NCBI GenBank assembly: GCA_013398955.1
Contig: VWPU01011871.1
Coordinates: 1-64,000 of the forward strand
Reading direction: 5' to 3'
DNA length: 64,000 nucleotides
Source of the DNA: Callaeas wilsoni
Lineage: Eukaryota; Chordata; Aves; Passeriformes; Callaeidae
The translations under genes and the position numbers were made by a program. Of this stretch, positions 36,291 to 47,900 are shown one piece after another. The notes beneath the pieces were generated by a model that saw only the letters and a list, made by a program, of their open reading frames with translations, was not told the DNA's origin and did no database searches. The stretch's first letter is position 1. Each line of letters opens with the position of its first letter.

Positions 36291-37992
36291 TTCCCAAACC
36301 CATAAAGATTCAAAAATTGATAAAACATCTATTTGAACTACAGCAATTGTTAGACCAGAAACGCTGAGGTCTCCATGCCATGAAAGACTTGGGGCTTAAA
36401 TCAGCTTTGGGCAGTCATTAGTCTGCGATTAGTGAGTCTGAGATTAGTGATCAGGAGAGCTGGCTTCACACAAAGAACTCCCACTACTCCCCCACGCCAG
36501 CACCCCCAGGGACAACAAAAGCAAAGTTCATTTCTGCCACTGCAGGACAGCCCCTGGTTTTGTCTGAAATGACAGTTGGTCATCAGTGACATGAGCAAGA
36601 AGGGGACAGATCCTTCAGCTGTCATTGGGGGCTGAGGGCACGTGGGGAGGAAGGCCCCGAATGTATCATCTTTGGCTCTGCACCATCTGGGAGGAAAACA
36701 GGGCTCTGAAGAGCAGCCTGTGGCTGCCAGGACCTGGGAGAGCATGAGGAGGTCCTGGCAGGAAGGATGTTGCAGAGCCAATTCTCTTATCCTAAGGAAT
36801 ACTTCACTGAGTCCAAGAACAACTGTCTGAGCTTGTCAGGCCCTGAAGAACATGGTCCAAATTGTGGAAATCACAGAAATGAATCAAGTTCTGCACATAT
36901 TTTATTAATTTCCTCCATCATCATTGCTCATGGAGGGACTGTAATTAACAGATACTCTGTAAAAATATTTACAGAAAGCATTTTTACAGAAAACAACTTA
37001 AAGGAGAAAATTATTACAATTAATAATTCAGCTGTCATGTCTCTAATGGTTTATGTAATAATTAGTAAAAATCCACAAAACATTAAAAGTTCAAGGAGCA
37101 GCCAACTATTTAATTCTCTTTTATTCTTACTGGGACAGCAATCTACATCTTGCTTTCTGAAAATGGATGTACTTCAATCTTGAACTATTCAAGGACATCT
37201 ATTTGTAAAATTCCGTTTTCATGAAGGGCTTGGATTCTTTGTAAATTATCAGTTTCAATCTTTTTTAATAGGATAGGAATATCTTTCTACAATTTGACTC
37301 TGGGCACACCATCTCAGAGTTGAGAAAACAGAGAATCCTATAAAAACCACAGGTTTTAATAATGCTAAAGAGACAGAATTAGCTGATTCTTTCATTAAGT
37401 TTTCCTGTGCGTGCTTTAAAACTCAAAGTACCTCTCTCTAATACTATTAATACAGTATTGCAATCACTGTAAATGTTCATGGCCTCTCAAATGTGGCATT
37501 TATTGTTTAATTACCAGCTCAGGAATAGACATCCTAAGCCTCACAAGAGAAGATAATAGCCAAGAAGAAATTCATATTCTCTCTTATAAGCACAAGACAG
37601 AAATTGTTATTGAACATTGTCGACCCACTTCTCTCTTACTCAGCTATATAAACAACTGATCATTAAGTATCATAAAGAACAAATTTTGTGTAAAACAGAT
37701 TTCTTCACAAAATAAATAAAGAGCTATGTAAAAGGAATCACCATTTGGATAACTTGTTCTCAAAATTCTTCATATTATATTGGTTAAAATAAAAGGGGGT
37801 AATTCAATATTAAAAGCAGACCTTCTACATCCACATAGATTCTGACCATCTGGAGAGATACACATACGAAAATAAAGAAATCATTAATTGATCACTTAAA
37901 GATGTTTGGGAAATGTTACCACTTCTCCCTAAAATATATATTTTTTGCTTCTAAGTGTCACTGACCATAATCTGTGCATAACTTAGAGCCAC
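36291..37992. other. Non-coding DNA; AT-rich with homeodomain-type motifs
   Basis: No gene or repeat is recognised. The part at about 36895-37110 is listed separately as a weak regulatory candidate. Confidence 0.45.
36895..37110. promoter_or_regulatory. Possible conserved enhancer-like element (weak)
   Basis: This stretch has the look of many vertebrate conserved non-coding elements: closely spaced TAATTA/ATTA cores (TGTAATTAACAG, TTACAATTAATAATTC, GTAATAATTAG) with a CAGCTG E-box between them. There is no repeat similarity. Motif density in AT-rich DNA can arise by chance, so the call rests on appearance only. Confidence 0.15.
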
Positions 37993-38179
37993 ATTTTAAA
38001 GTATAATAAATTAAATCTTATAAAAGTCATTTAGGCAATAATACTTTCAGTTATTGGGGCCAAATCCATATCAGCTTGCAGAGTAACTTCTAGAGTGCCT
38101 TTATTATTATTATTATTAATAATAATAATAATAACTCGATAATGATACTTTCATGTAATAACAACCCATAATTCCTGAG
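37993..38179 (+). repeat. Direct duplication, copy 1 (before the N)
   Basis: The unit runs from ATTTTAAAGTATAATAAATT to CCCATAATTCCTGAG and is repeated directly after a single N. Its ATT/AAT microsatellite reads (TTA)n then (ATA)n. Confidence 0.95.
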
Positions 38180-38180
38180 N
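38180..38180. other. Single ambiguous base (N), the only one in the window
   Basis: One N separates two near-identical copies of a 190-bp sequence. This is the signature of two contig ends abutted with a token gap. Confidence 0.95.
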
Positions 38181-38376
38181 ATTTTAAAGTATAATAAATT
38201 AAATCTTATAAAAGTCATTTAGGCAATAATACTTTCAGTTATTGGGGCCAAATCCATATCAGCTTGCAGAGTAACTTCTAGAGTGCCTTTATTATTATTA
38301 TCATCATCATTATTATTATTATTATTGATAACTAGATAATGAGACTCTCATGTAATAACAACCCATAATTCCTGAG
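38181..38376 (+). repeat. Direct duplication, copy 2 (after the N)
   Basis: It matches copy 1 apart from the microsatellite (here TTATTATTATCATCATCATT) and a few substitutions nearby. The two copies start and end at the same bases. Confidence 0.95.
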
Positions 38377-40076
38377 TTTAGTACAACACCCACCAGTAAA
38401 TATGGAAACATAGCTGTAGATCTCTGCACCACTTGTTTCATCTAATAAATTGTTCTTAAATTGCCATGCCATGATTGGCAAAGTAACTCATTAAAGATAC
38501 ACACGAAAGGATCCTAAATTTGTCATTTTACCAGGAATCCTATGCCCCCAAGCTTAGTCACAAAACTATTCCAGCTGTAGTTTGACTGCCAGGGAATCCT
38601 TGAAGGCTAAACATCTACACCAGTAAAACTCTAAGGCCTATCACAAAGTTGCTCCTCAAATATCATGTCAAGAGAACAGAGCCATCTGTTCTCAGGTAAC
38701 ACTAAAGCGTCCAGGACGGATTCCAGGGCTTTTCTGGCACACCTGAAACAGGAACAGACAAATATCCTGAACGAATAGCACTCAGCTGCAGCAGGAACAG
38801 ATCCACTGCAGCATTCCAAGGTTTAGTCTGAATCCTTTGGGATTTCTTGTAGTCTGTCTGCTGCAAATTTGTGAGAGGCAGAAGACCATTTCCTTATTTG
38901 TACCTTATAAAGGTATTAAAATAATTTTTTCTCTTTTTTTTTTAAATTTATCTATTCCTTGTTAACATCTACACTCATTTCACAAGGCTCAGAGGTGATA
39001 TATCAACAGTATCTATGGACTTTTTTATAAATACAAGTAGAGGCACATAAAGAAGAAGTTCCAAAAGATAAATTCACACAGCAAACTGGGACAGCAGGAG
39101 ATTCCAGCTCATAGGAGGTTCCACATAGCGCTATTGACTTCAACAAAGCTCTGGTGGTTTATGGTAGCCAAGAATTTGCTCATCTATCCCTGCAACCAGG
39201 CCTTGATGTGTCCTCACCGTCGCCACTGCAGCATCTGAGTCGAGCAAATCAAAGTAGAAAGTCGAGTTCCAAATCCCCTTGTGATAACAGCTTTAAACTG
39301 AGAAAGATTTAAAGACATCAGTACAGCTTTAAACTGTGATGGAGTATTCACTTCGTAATTGAAATGATCTCCGTGAACAGGTTAAAATCCCAGAAGCAGC
39401 TGTCCTGTCTAAAATTCATTTTAAGAGGACTGCTAACTTCTGCATGCAGTTAATGGGTGAGGCTCAGCTTCTCCCTTCTCCAAGTGATGGCTTGGATCCA
39501 AGTCCAGCCCCACTTGAGGACTTCAGTGCTTATCCTAAAGCCTATACTGAAGTATAGGATACATTCCTTTAATGTACTGGATCACCACAATGTTTTTACC
39601 ATTCATACCTGTAATGCTTCTCCAGAGACTAAACAAAATAATTTCTAAGGTTTATTGATTCTGAAAGAGTATCGGTGAGGCAAGGAGCTTCAAATGTCCA
39701 TTAGCATCGCCTGCTCAGACTGCCAAAAGAGAAACAACAACATAAAATAGCTGGGTCTGAAGCATCAACAACAGCATGAAACTGCCTGCTAGCCTCCAGA
39801 GCAGCTGCAAACAGAGAATCCATAACACACAGTATTCCCTCCTGCAAGGCTTCACAACCCCACTCCACAGGACCCGGGACACAGATGAGGCCATGGAAAG
39901 CCTTGAAGGAACACCTTTGGATGTGGAGGCGGAGGCAAAGGGAGAACAACTGCTCAGAGAAGCTTTTAGTTTCTTTTCATATAGGTTTGAAGTTGTTATT
40001 CCATTAAAAGCAGACAGAAAAGAAGCCATGGCTTCTGACACTTCTACTGCAGCCTCACTGTCCTACATACTCTCAT
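38377..40076. other. Non-coding DNA, nothing recognised
   Basis: No repeat or gene is recognised. Overlapping open frames on both strands at about 39700-40040 show no known family and no splice support. Confidence 0.45.
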
Positions 40077-40383
40077 TGGAGAGGGACAGTTCCTCAGGAA
40101 CTGGCGGGACAGGACACAGGGAATGGCTTCCCAGTGCCAGAGGGCAGGGATGGATGGGATATTGGGATGGAATTGTTCCCTGGGAGGGTGGGCAGGCCCT
40201 GGCACAGGGTGCCCAGAGCAGCTGTGGCTGCCCCTGGATCCCTGGCAGTGCCCAAGGCCAGGTTGGACACTGGGGCTTGGAGCAGCCTGGGACAGTGGAA
40301 GGTGTCCCTGGGCATGGCAGGGGTGGCACTGGACGGGCTTTAAGGCTCCATCCAACCCAAACCCTTCCATGATTCTATGATAA
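40077..40383 (+). mobile_element. CR1 LINE 3' end, young, plus strand
   Basis: Starts TTGGAGAGGGACAGTTCCTC, runs through GGACAGGACACAGGGAATGG and GGAATTGTTCCCTGGGAGGG, and ends CTTCCATGATTCTATGATAA. It belongs to the GGGACAATTCCTCAGG subfamily with the 30.2 and 34.2 kb copies. A 198-codon open frame runs from unique sequence into it by chance. Confidence 0.95.
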
Positions 40384-40809
40384 TCTACATGTGCATGATC
40401 ACAGTCAACTCGTGTCCCCTGAGCTCATCTGGGCTCCAGTGACAGTAACTCGTGTTGCCACTTGGTACAGAAATGGGACATTTCCAGGTTCTTTGCTGTT
40501 AAATCTGCTCTGTGCACTTGTTCACCAGTCCCTGACTTTCTGACATTTAAAATGCAGTGTGAGACATCACTTGTTGGTCAAACATTTGTGTGATGCTATG
40601 GCTGCTCATAATTATTTATTGTGGTTGTTTCAGATGATGCAAGGTCTGGGAATACTTATCCTGCCTATTGTCAGTTTGATGTTTGCTGTTTGAGGTTTTT
40701 CCCCGGGAGCACTCTGATGACATTAGGATGGGAACATAAAACAAACCAGCAAACAAGCTACTGCAAACTGTGATAAATACGCTGCATTTGCACACACAAA
40801 AAGCCTCAG

Positions 40810-40831
40810 GTTTGTTTGTTTGTTTGTTTTT
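40810..40831. repeat. (GTTT)n microsatellite
   Basis: Five tandem GTTT units. Confidence 0.8.
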
Positions 40832-42176
40832 AAATTATCCTAAATTGTAATGATTTTTCTTCTCATATGAAAGTCAACCTCTTTAGCAGCACAGAGCAAT
40901 TAAGGTACGAAAAGTTCTGCTCTGCCTTGTACCCCACAGTTCTTGCTATTGAGTCACCAGTAACCCACACTGCTGTACCAAGAGGTTTATTTGGAAGGTT
41001 TCTCATTAAAAAGATGATTCACATGGCCTTGCTTAGTTTGAGATCTTACAAAGGCATAACCAGAGTTGGTCTGGCTGTGACTAAGGCAGTGCTGAAAGTA
41101 CTGCATTAATGAAAATGCACCTTTATTCAATACAGGAACAATTAGGAAAGGAAAATGCAGGGAAAGTAAATGTTCAACAGGACTCACTAAACACTCATCA
41201 GGCAGAGCTTGAGGAGAGCATTTGATATCAGCACTAAAACATGCTGACACTTAATTCCCTCCTGCTCTTCCTAGTCACTTTTGAGAACTCTCCCCACAAT
41301 GTGTCACTGGATTTGTCTTTCATGTGCTCTTAATGGGAACAATAGAATGATGGCATTGTCTCTGACACTGCCTAATCTGTACAATGGCAATTTGAATGCA
41401 TTTAGTTCCTGCCTATTGTTTTAGGTGACAGGTGCCAACCCCCACTCCCAGTCTACAGTGTCATTCCAAAGGCACAGAATATGAAATTTCATATTCCTTC
41501 AGCTTCACAGAAAGACAAGAGTTTGGAGAGACATAATTCCATCAGCTGCTATTGTTTTTGCCAAAGGTCTCCCTAGCTCTGTGCTAGATCAGTGCTCCCG
41601 ATTTAGCAGTGGCATGTTGCTCAGTGCAGGACTGGGGACAGGAAAGCATCCAGGCTTTAGACATCTCAGCTCTGCAAGAGGAAGGACAGCAAGGACACAC
41701 ATTGCATACAAATGGGGAGGCCACTCCACCAGTTTGTATTTAGATGTCTTTGAGGCAAGACATCAACAAAAAGGACTCTTAGACACCCAGAAATTGCTGG
41801 AAGACTTGACTTTACGTTACATGGCCAGTTCAGGATACCAAATCATAAAAATTGGAATATAAGTAACCATTATTTATGGTATCTATCCCTCATCAGAACT
41901 AACAGCGTTATTCTCTGCTGATTTTTAGTATAAAACTTTTTTAGAGAGCTGGGTGCAATAAATAAATGAAACAAGATAAATATTCCAGGTACTACTAGAA
42001 TAGATAATTATGTGACATTTGTTTATTTATATATGGATTAAAAAATCCAGAAGCATTGCTACTCACTAGAAAGCAGTTACTCCTGCCAATAAAGAAGCAT
42101 GAATTAAAAGATTCAGGTTGAAGACACCACTGAAGTACAAAGCTGGAAAGCTTGCTGCTTCTGGAAATTCAGGTTA

Positions 42177-42198
42177 TTTTCTCATTTTAGGTGAGTGG
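42177..42198 (+). other. Zero-length splice motif (recursive splice site candidate)
   Basis: A pyrimidine-rich stretch ending in TTTTCTCATTTTAG is followed at once by GTGAGTGG, an acceptor and a consensus donor with no exon between. Such sites act as ratchet points in very long introns. A chance match cannot be excluded. Confidence 0.15.
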
Positions 42199-42425
42199 AG
42201 CTTTCAATGAATTCACCAGTATCATCACTGACTTTCTTAAGGGTAGTAAAAATACATGTGTGTCACATTATGTGTGGAACTGAGCTTTCAAATGTGTTGG
42301 ATTTATCCCTTTAAATTAGAGCTATAGCAGCTGATTTTGCTCTTAAAATTAAAAAAAATCAAAAAACAACTACACATAGGAAACTGACTTTTAGACTAAA
42401 AAATGAGAGCTCTTTCTTTTTGCAG

Positions 42426-42452
42426 GGACTGGATGCCTACACTGAAGACAAG
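42426..42452 (+). other. Candidate 27-nt microexon
   Basis: A strong acceptor (GAGCTCTTTCTTTTTGCAG), with a GACTAA branch-point-like motif about 28 nt upstream, is followed by 27 bases and an AAG|GTATGG donor. The 27 bases are open in all the codons of one frame and would encode GLDAYTEDK. I do not recognise the peptide and see no companion exon in the window. It could be a microexon of a long gene spanning the window on the plus strand, or chance. Confidence 0.2.
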
Positions 42453-42939
42453 GTATGGTAACTAATGGCACAGAGCCCCAACCTAATTGAAATGCAAATG
42501 GTGCTGCAGAGTGCCAGGGAATATTTGGCTTACTGTAAGAAAACTAACCTTGAGAATTCAATTTCCTTTGTCCAAGAAATATCATCACTAATCTCACAGT
42601 GTAGTTCATTTGTAATTAGTGATCAATCAGGGAAACTTCCATATTCATTAACAAAAATTAGTGAGTGTTTAAAGGGACCAGTAAAAAAAAGTTCAGATCC
42701 ATGCTTCTAATTTAGTCATAGTACAGTGGGATCCCCTCCTCCCTGTTCTTATGGAAAACTAGCTAAAGTATGCAATAAATTTTCTCTGATTTCCACCTCA
42801 TGCTGCTGCTGAGATATATCAGAAACATTTCACATTTTGAATTCTGAAATATTCTGGACTTTTTTCACTTTCCAGAAGTTCTTTAAGCATTTACAAACCT
42901 TGCAGGAACGTGAGTTCCTGTGAGGAGTGGACAAGGACT
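42453..42939. other. AT-rich non-coding DNA
   Basis: Nothing recognised. An 81-codon open frame at about 42465-42710 has no family resemblance. Confidence 0.45.
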
Positions 42940-43281
42940 CTGAGCTCGTCTAGTCTGGAGAGAAGGAGGCTGAGGAGGGGGGCATGGGGCGGGGAGTGCT
43001 GAGCTCTCCTCATGGGATCCAGTGATGGGACACATGGGAGTGGTTCAAAGCTGCACCAGGGGAGGTTTGCACTGGAGATTAGGAAGCATTTCTTTACCAA
43101 GAGGGTGGTCAAGCACTGGAATGGCTTCCTAGAGAGGTGGTCAGTGCCCCAAGTCTGTCGGGGTTTAAAAGACATTTGGACAATGCCATTAACAACGTGG
43201 TTTAACTTGGCTAGCCCTGAATTGGTTGGGCACTGGCACTGGATGATCCTCGTGCATCCCTTCCAAATGAAACAGTTTATT
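42940..43281 (+). mobile_element. CR1-type LINE 3' end of a different, older subfamily
   Basis: The plus strand shows CTAGTCTGGAGAGAAGGAGG, GCACCAGGGGAGGTTTGCAC, TTAGGAAGCATTTCTTTACC and CACTGGAATGGCTTCCTAGA. These follow the 3' region of older avian CR1 subfamilies (…GGAGGTTTAGATTGGATATTAGGAA…). It ends TCCCTTCCAAATGAAACAGT and passes directly into a pentanucleotide array. It is unlike the GC-rich young copies. Confidence 0.75.
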
Positions 43282-43500
43282 TATCCTATCCTATCCTATC
43301 CTACCCTATCCTATCCTAGCCTATCCTATCCTATCCTATCCTCTCCTATCCTCTCCTCTCCTCTCCTCTCCTCTCCTCTCCTCTCCTCTCCTCTCCTCTC
43401 CTCTCCTCTCCTCTCCTCTCCTCTCCTCTCCTCTCCTCTCCTCTCCTCTCCTCTCCTCTCCTCTCCTATCCTATCCTATCCTATCCTACCCTACTATCCT
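43282..43500 (+). repeat. (TCCTA)n/(TCCTC)n pentanucleotide satellite on a CR1 tail
   Basis: About 220 bp of tandem pentamers. TCCTA units lie at both ends (about 43282-43350 and 43466-43497). A nearly pure TCCTC core of about 23 units lies between them. The array starts exactly where the CR1-like element ends, so it probably grew from the LINE's short tandem tail. A 188-codon open frame across it encodes only a low-complexity Ser/Pro/Leu repeat and is not a gene. Confidence 0.95.
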
Positions 43501-43839
43501 CATATCTGGAAAAATTCTATTCTTTTATGTATCATGGCAAGCAAGTTTACACATAATTTTGTGAGCATGTCCTCTTGATTGATTTCTTCACAATGCCTCT
43601 CTAGAGGCTGGAAAACCTTGTCTCAAGTCACACCTTTTTAAAATTCCAGTGCTCCTTACACATACATTAGAACAGGTCAGTAGCAGGAGGGTAACACCAC
43701 CTGCTTTTCCCACCACTTTCTGGGGGTCAAGAAAAAGTCTTCAGAAGAATAAGGAACACTTGAGTCAAGTACCAAGAGAGAAGGAAATAAAGGTTCTGAG
43801 CAGAAGGAGCAGTGACACAGGGAAATGGCCTGGCAGATT
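43501..43839. other. Non-coding DNA, nothing recognised
   Basis: Unique-looking sequence between the satellite and an ancient repeat scrap. Confidence 0.45.
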
Positions 43840-43950
43840 ATGAAACCCAGATTCATAGAAACCTCTAAGAAGAGATTAGGCAAGCACCTGCTGGAAATAT
43901 TGCTACAGTTATAGCTAGAAATCTTGCCAGCCCTCTGCTGAAGGAGAGGA
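43840..43950 (+). mobile_element. Possible ancient CR1/L3-type 3' fragment
   Basis: AACCTCTAAGAAGAGATTAG, then GCAAGCACCTGCTGGAAATA and CTGCTGAAGGAGAGG resemble the 3' end of old amniote CR1 elements (…TTTAAGAAGAGATTAGACAA…). Divergence is high. Confidence 0.4.
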
Positions 43951-44789
43951 GTGTCTGCGTGGAAGCTTTTCTGCCCCTGTTTGGATAGCACATAGCTGTG
44001 GTACACATACTCCCTTGTCCCACCCCACATTATTGCTGCTGTGTCAAGAAGCACTTGGAGACCCATACTGCAGCAATTTTCAAAATGAAAAGAACACATT
44101 GCTCCACCTGTGACATCAGATATAGTCCAGCTGCAGTATCTAAAGTGCCTCATAGGCTCTCTGAGACCCAAATCCTTGCACGTCCTCTCTGCAATGTGAT
44201 GACCTTGGGGCCTACATTAAATCCGTACAATCCTGGGGCATTGCCCAGGGCCTTTAACACTACGAAATAAGGGCAATGAGAAAAGTACCCATTCTCAGAC
44301 AATTTCTCTCTACTTGTAAAGGACCTCTGCAGGGGAGCAGCTGTTGATCAGTCTCCCAGGCACTGAGGTATTTGCAGCCTCTAAAGCTCCACAGACACTT
44401 CACAACCGCAGTTCACACCTCTCAGATTTTAGATCTCTTCAATCACAGGATTAAAAACATCACCCCTTAATGACTGTGTTCTTTCCTTACACATCCTCTG
44501 GCCCGTGCTGCCTGAAGCCAAAGCAGGAGAGTGAAATTCCACAACCCCCTGTTCTGTTCCTCTCAGGATATACAGGAGCATTTTCTTTTCTCGCTCTCCC
44601 ACTTGGAAGAGGTGCACTGCTGGGCCAGCCCAACAGTCCAGCTCAGTGCTCTGCCTCCAGCAGCAGTAAAAGATGTTTCTGGAAGTCAGAAAAGCTCAGC
44701 TGCTTTCTGCAATCCACTGGTTTCTGTCCTCCCAGAGGCACTGCAGTAAGGAAAAAGTACATCTCTGCCCTCCTTCTTTAGGGTTTGTG
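43951..44789. other. Non-coding DNA, nothing recognised
   Basis: Mixed composition. Open frames on both strands have no family resemblance. Confidence 0.45.
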
Positions 44790-44935
44790 AAGATATTGTC
44801 CACAGATTTGTCTTCTATTAAACCTGTTGACACTCTCTGCCTCTACCATCTCGTGGGAGAAGGAAATCCAGGAATTCACTGGCTGCAGTGTAAAGAAGTT
44901 CTGCCTCTGTCTAGGGACCACCCTCTCTGGCCCCT
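44790..44935 (-). mobile_element. Ancient CR1/L3-like fragment
   Basis: CTCTGCCTCTACCATCTCGT, GGGAGAAGGAAATCCAGGAA and CAGTGTAAAGAAGTTCTGCC follow the reverse complement of the L3/CR1 3' region (…CTCGTGGGAGAGAGTTCCA…GTGTGAAGAAGT…). This is an old copy that has lost its tail. Confidence 0.55.
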
Positions 44936-47900
44936 TTAGTCAAGGATCTGTCACTCTGGCTGTCCAGACAGATAGGTCTGTATACACTCATATATTTATA
45001 TTTATATCTATATAAACTCAGTGCAAGGCTTTGTTAGAGTGCTGCCGTTCCCAGGCATGCGCTCGGAGTTGATCTGCGCAGGCACAGCTCCCATTTTTAA
45101 ACATCCAGAGCGGGATGAAGTGCTGGATCACTGTATCGGTATTTCCTACTGCTCAGAAAGAAATTTCCAGATGAAAAAGAAAGGAAATGCTTCAGCCTAC
45201 AAGGAACACTACAAGTCTACACTGATCTCTGAATTCTAATCATCAAGCAACACTGGTACAAAATTTAAAAAAGATCTGGTAAAAAATATTTACTTTAGTG
45301 AAAAGAAGACTGTGCAGAAGATGCATCCAATTCCTTAAATTAATTCCTTTAATTCGCAAGCAATGTCTCAGAGCATTCAATAGATTTCTAGAGTCAGATT
45401 TTATATCTGATTATGTGTTGCAGAAATTCTTCATGAATCTGTTAATAGGTAACCATAATGTTTAAGATGAAACAAGCAATACTTACTCTTCTCTTAGAAT
45501 TCTACTGGAATTTTGCTATCATTATTTTGGATGTGTTATATTAATTTTCTGACTTTCCTGAATGATCAAAGTTCATTACCATTATATTTTAACGTAGTTA
45601 TACCTGACTTAATAGGCACCAAATTAATTTTCCATTAACTTAATGTAAGTGCTTTAAAATTATGATATTCAACTCATACTAATAACAATTAAAAAAGAAC
45701 ATCCTCAAACAAAGGCGAGAAGTGCTTGAAGGGAACAAATCCTTGCATTTTCAGCTAGTGAAGGATTAGGTGTGGAAACAGTCAATTACTTGCCATTGAA
45801 ACTGTGTTTCACCTTTAAAGAATAAAACTGCTTTTCTTAAAAGCATATATATGCTTGGGATATAACATATGTGTGCTTGAGCAATAACAACTCCATTAGA
45901 TCTATCTTTTGATAGAAAAAAAATCTCTTGTAAATATAGAGAGCAATCTAATTTATTTTGATGAAAATAAGCCCTACACTCAGTAAAAACAGATATGAAG
46001 TAGCTGAAAATACTGGCTTTTTAGTTCATTGCTATTTTGTCTACAAATTTCATGTAAATAGTCATACAAGAATGCAGAGGAAAAAGAGAATGACAGAAAT
46101 AAACAGAATTATCATATATCTATATTTCTATAAAACATACCTTAGAAGTTTTAGAATAAAACTAAATAAATAGTGCCTTTTTCCTATCAAAATACCTATC
46201 TTTTTTTGCACCAAAATCCTGTATCTATTATGAACACTGTGTCTTTAATAGACTGGTTTCAGCAGACTCTTCTGTACTCATTTAATTTCATAGAAACACC
46301 ACTATTACAAGGATAAAATTGTATATAAAAGCAAAGACTTTGCAGCAGTGAAGGCAATATTGTTTGAGAAGATGTTTCAAAGCACGACCTTGCTGTGATG
46401 TTCAGGAAGAGCCATGTCAGACCCTGATAACCCTTGGCAATAAATGCCTATCCCAGCTGTTCCAAACGTAAGGATCATTGGATTCCCAAACAATCACCCT
46501 CAGCCATGAGACAGAAGGGCTGGGCCTGCCTGGGTTCTGAATTTTGAGCTGCTGAGGTCCTGCATTCTCAATCTTTTCTCAAGGAAAACATTCAAATGTT
46601 TTCTCTGGTTATTTCTGCAGGAACTACGCCTTGGGAGGAGGAAAGGCAGAATATCCTTTGGTACCGCAGAATATCCAGGGGCAATCACTGAGCAAAACCT
46701 TCCCCGCGCTGCACGAAACCTGAACAATGGGGAGAGCACAGTCCCTGAGGCTTCCAAATCAATGTATTGGGAAGGAGGCAATGGCAAAGGCCAGCAGGGG
46801 CACTCTGGGAGGAGGGAGGAGGGAGAGCAGAGCTAAAGCTCAGCAGAAATCATTCCCCAGGTGAGTGCCACGTGTCAGAGCTTTGCTCTGCTCTACCAGT
46901 CATTCTGTAAACGCTGGAATGTTTCTGAGAGTGCATTTGGCAGACGTTTCTGTAGGTGTAAAAACACACAAGTTTCCACTGGAAAATCACACCCAATGAT
47001 AATCAAACTGCCCAAGTGGGGCACCCTAAATATTCCAACCAATCAACCAGGCAAACCAAACAAATTTACCGGAATGCCATCTGTAAGCAAATTTCTGGAG
47101 TTTGAGCTCTTGCTGCAGTCAGGCACTGATCATTTGACAACAGAGTTGTGTTTCCACAGTCGTAGGGGTGCCCATTAAAGCAAACAGCCTCCTGCTGACA
47201 TGAAAATGTATGTATTGAGTCTGTAATGGGTGACACAATATAAATTGACATCTATAACCCACAGTACTTCAAAGAAGTGCAGCACAAAGCACGCTGACAT
47301 CTCTAATAATCATAAGTGACAGATGGTTGCAGGGTTTTTTTATGCTTAACAACTGAGGGGAGAGGCAGCATCTATCTTGGATTAAACTGTTGCATTTTGG
47401 AATTGCCTTTAATTACAGGGGAAGGTAGGTTATTAAAAAGGAATGTATTTCACCGGATCATTTCCCTTTCGCAGTCCTCATCTGCAAGATGTGTTTTAAG
47501 AAAGCTTGTCACACTGCTCCTGGGAGGGGACAAGGGTCAGAGAGGCACAGCCTCCGTTTACACTGATACAATTGGCAAATACATAAAATCATAGATTGAG
47601 GGGTTTTTTGGAAGAGTCAAAATTCCAGGCCTCAGCATTTATCACCACGGTCAAAGGCAGACACTCAGGGTGTAGGTGTAAATGTGAGGGAAATTTCAGG
47701 CTTGCAGAGTTCTACTGATGTAATTCCAGTTAAAAAAAATCAGAGGAGTCAACAATTCTCTGTATTTTAGCATGCAAATGGCGGCTCTTGCTACAGTGGC
47801 AGAGGGAAGGAAAGTTCTACAGACAATTACATTATAAAGGGCTTTTCTCATAACTACCTTGTTTGTGGTGGCATACCTAACTTAGTCCTGGCAGACTCTG

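Larger units (their letters stand above)
40384..42425. other. Non-coding DNA, nothing recognised
   Basis: AT-rich sequence with no repeat. A (GTTT)n run lies at about 40810-40831. Splice-like signals appear near the right end and are listed separately. Confidence 0.45.

Noticed and set aside
39701..40372. Overlapping frames of 82 to 198 codons on both strands
   Set aside because: The plus-strand frame runs from unique sequence into a CR1 copy. The minus-strand frames show no recognisable domain or splice support. I could not match any to a known family.
43282..43500. CRISPR-like regular repeat
   Set aside because: The units are contiguous pentamers without spacers, in a vertebrate sequence, so this is a satellite.
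43012..43578. A 188-codon plus-strand frame with a Ser/Pro/Leu repeat
   Set aside because: The repeat region is the TCCTA/TCCTC satellite translated, and the upstream part is CR1.
47584..47640. TCATAGATTGAGGGG… considered as another CR1 3' tail
   Set aside because: Only the first few bases resemble the tail. The following sequence does not follow any CR1 I recognise.
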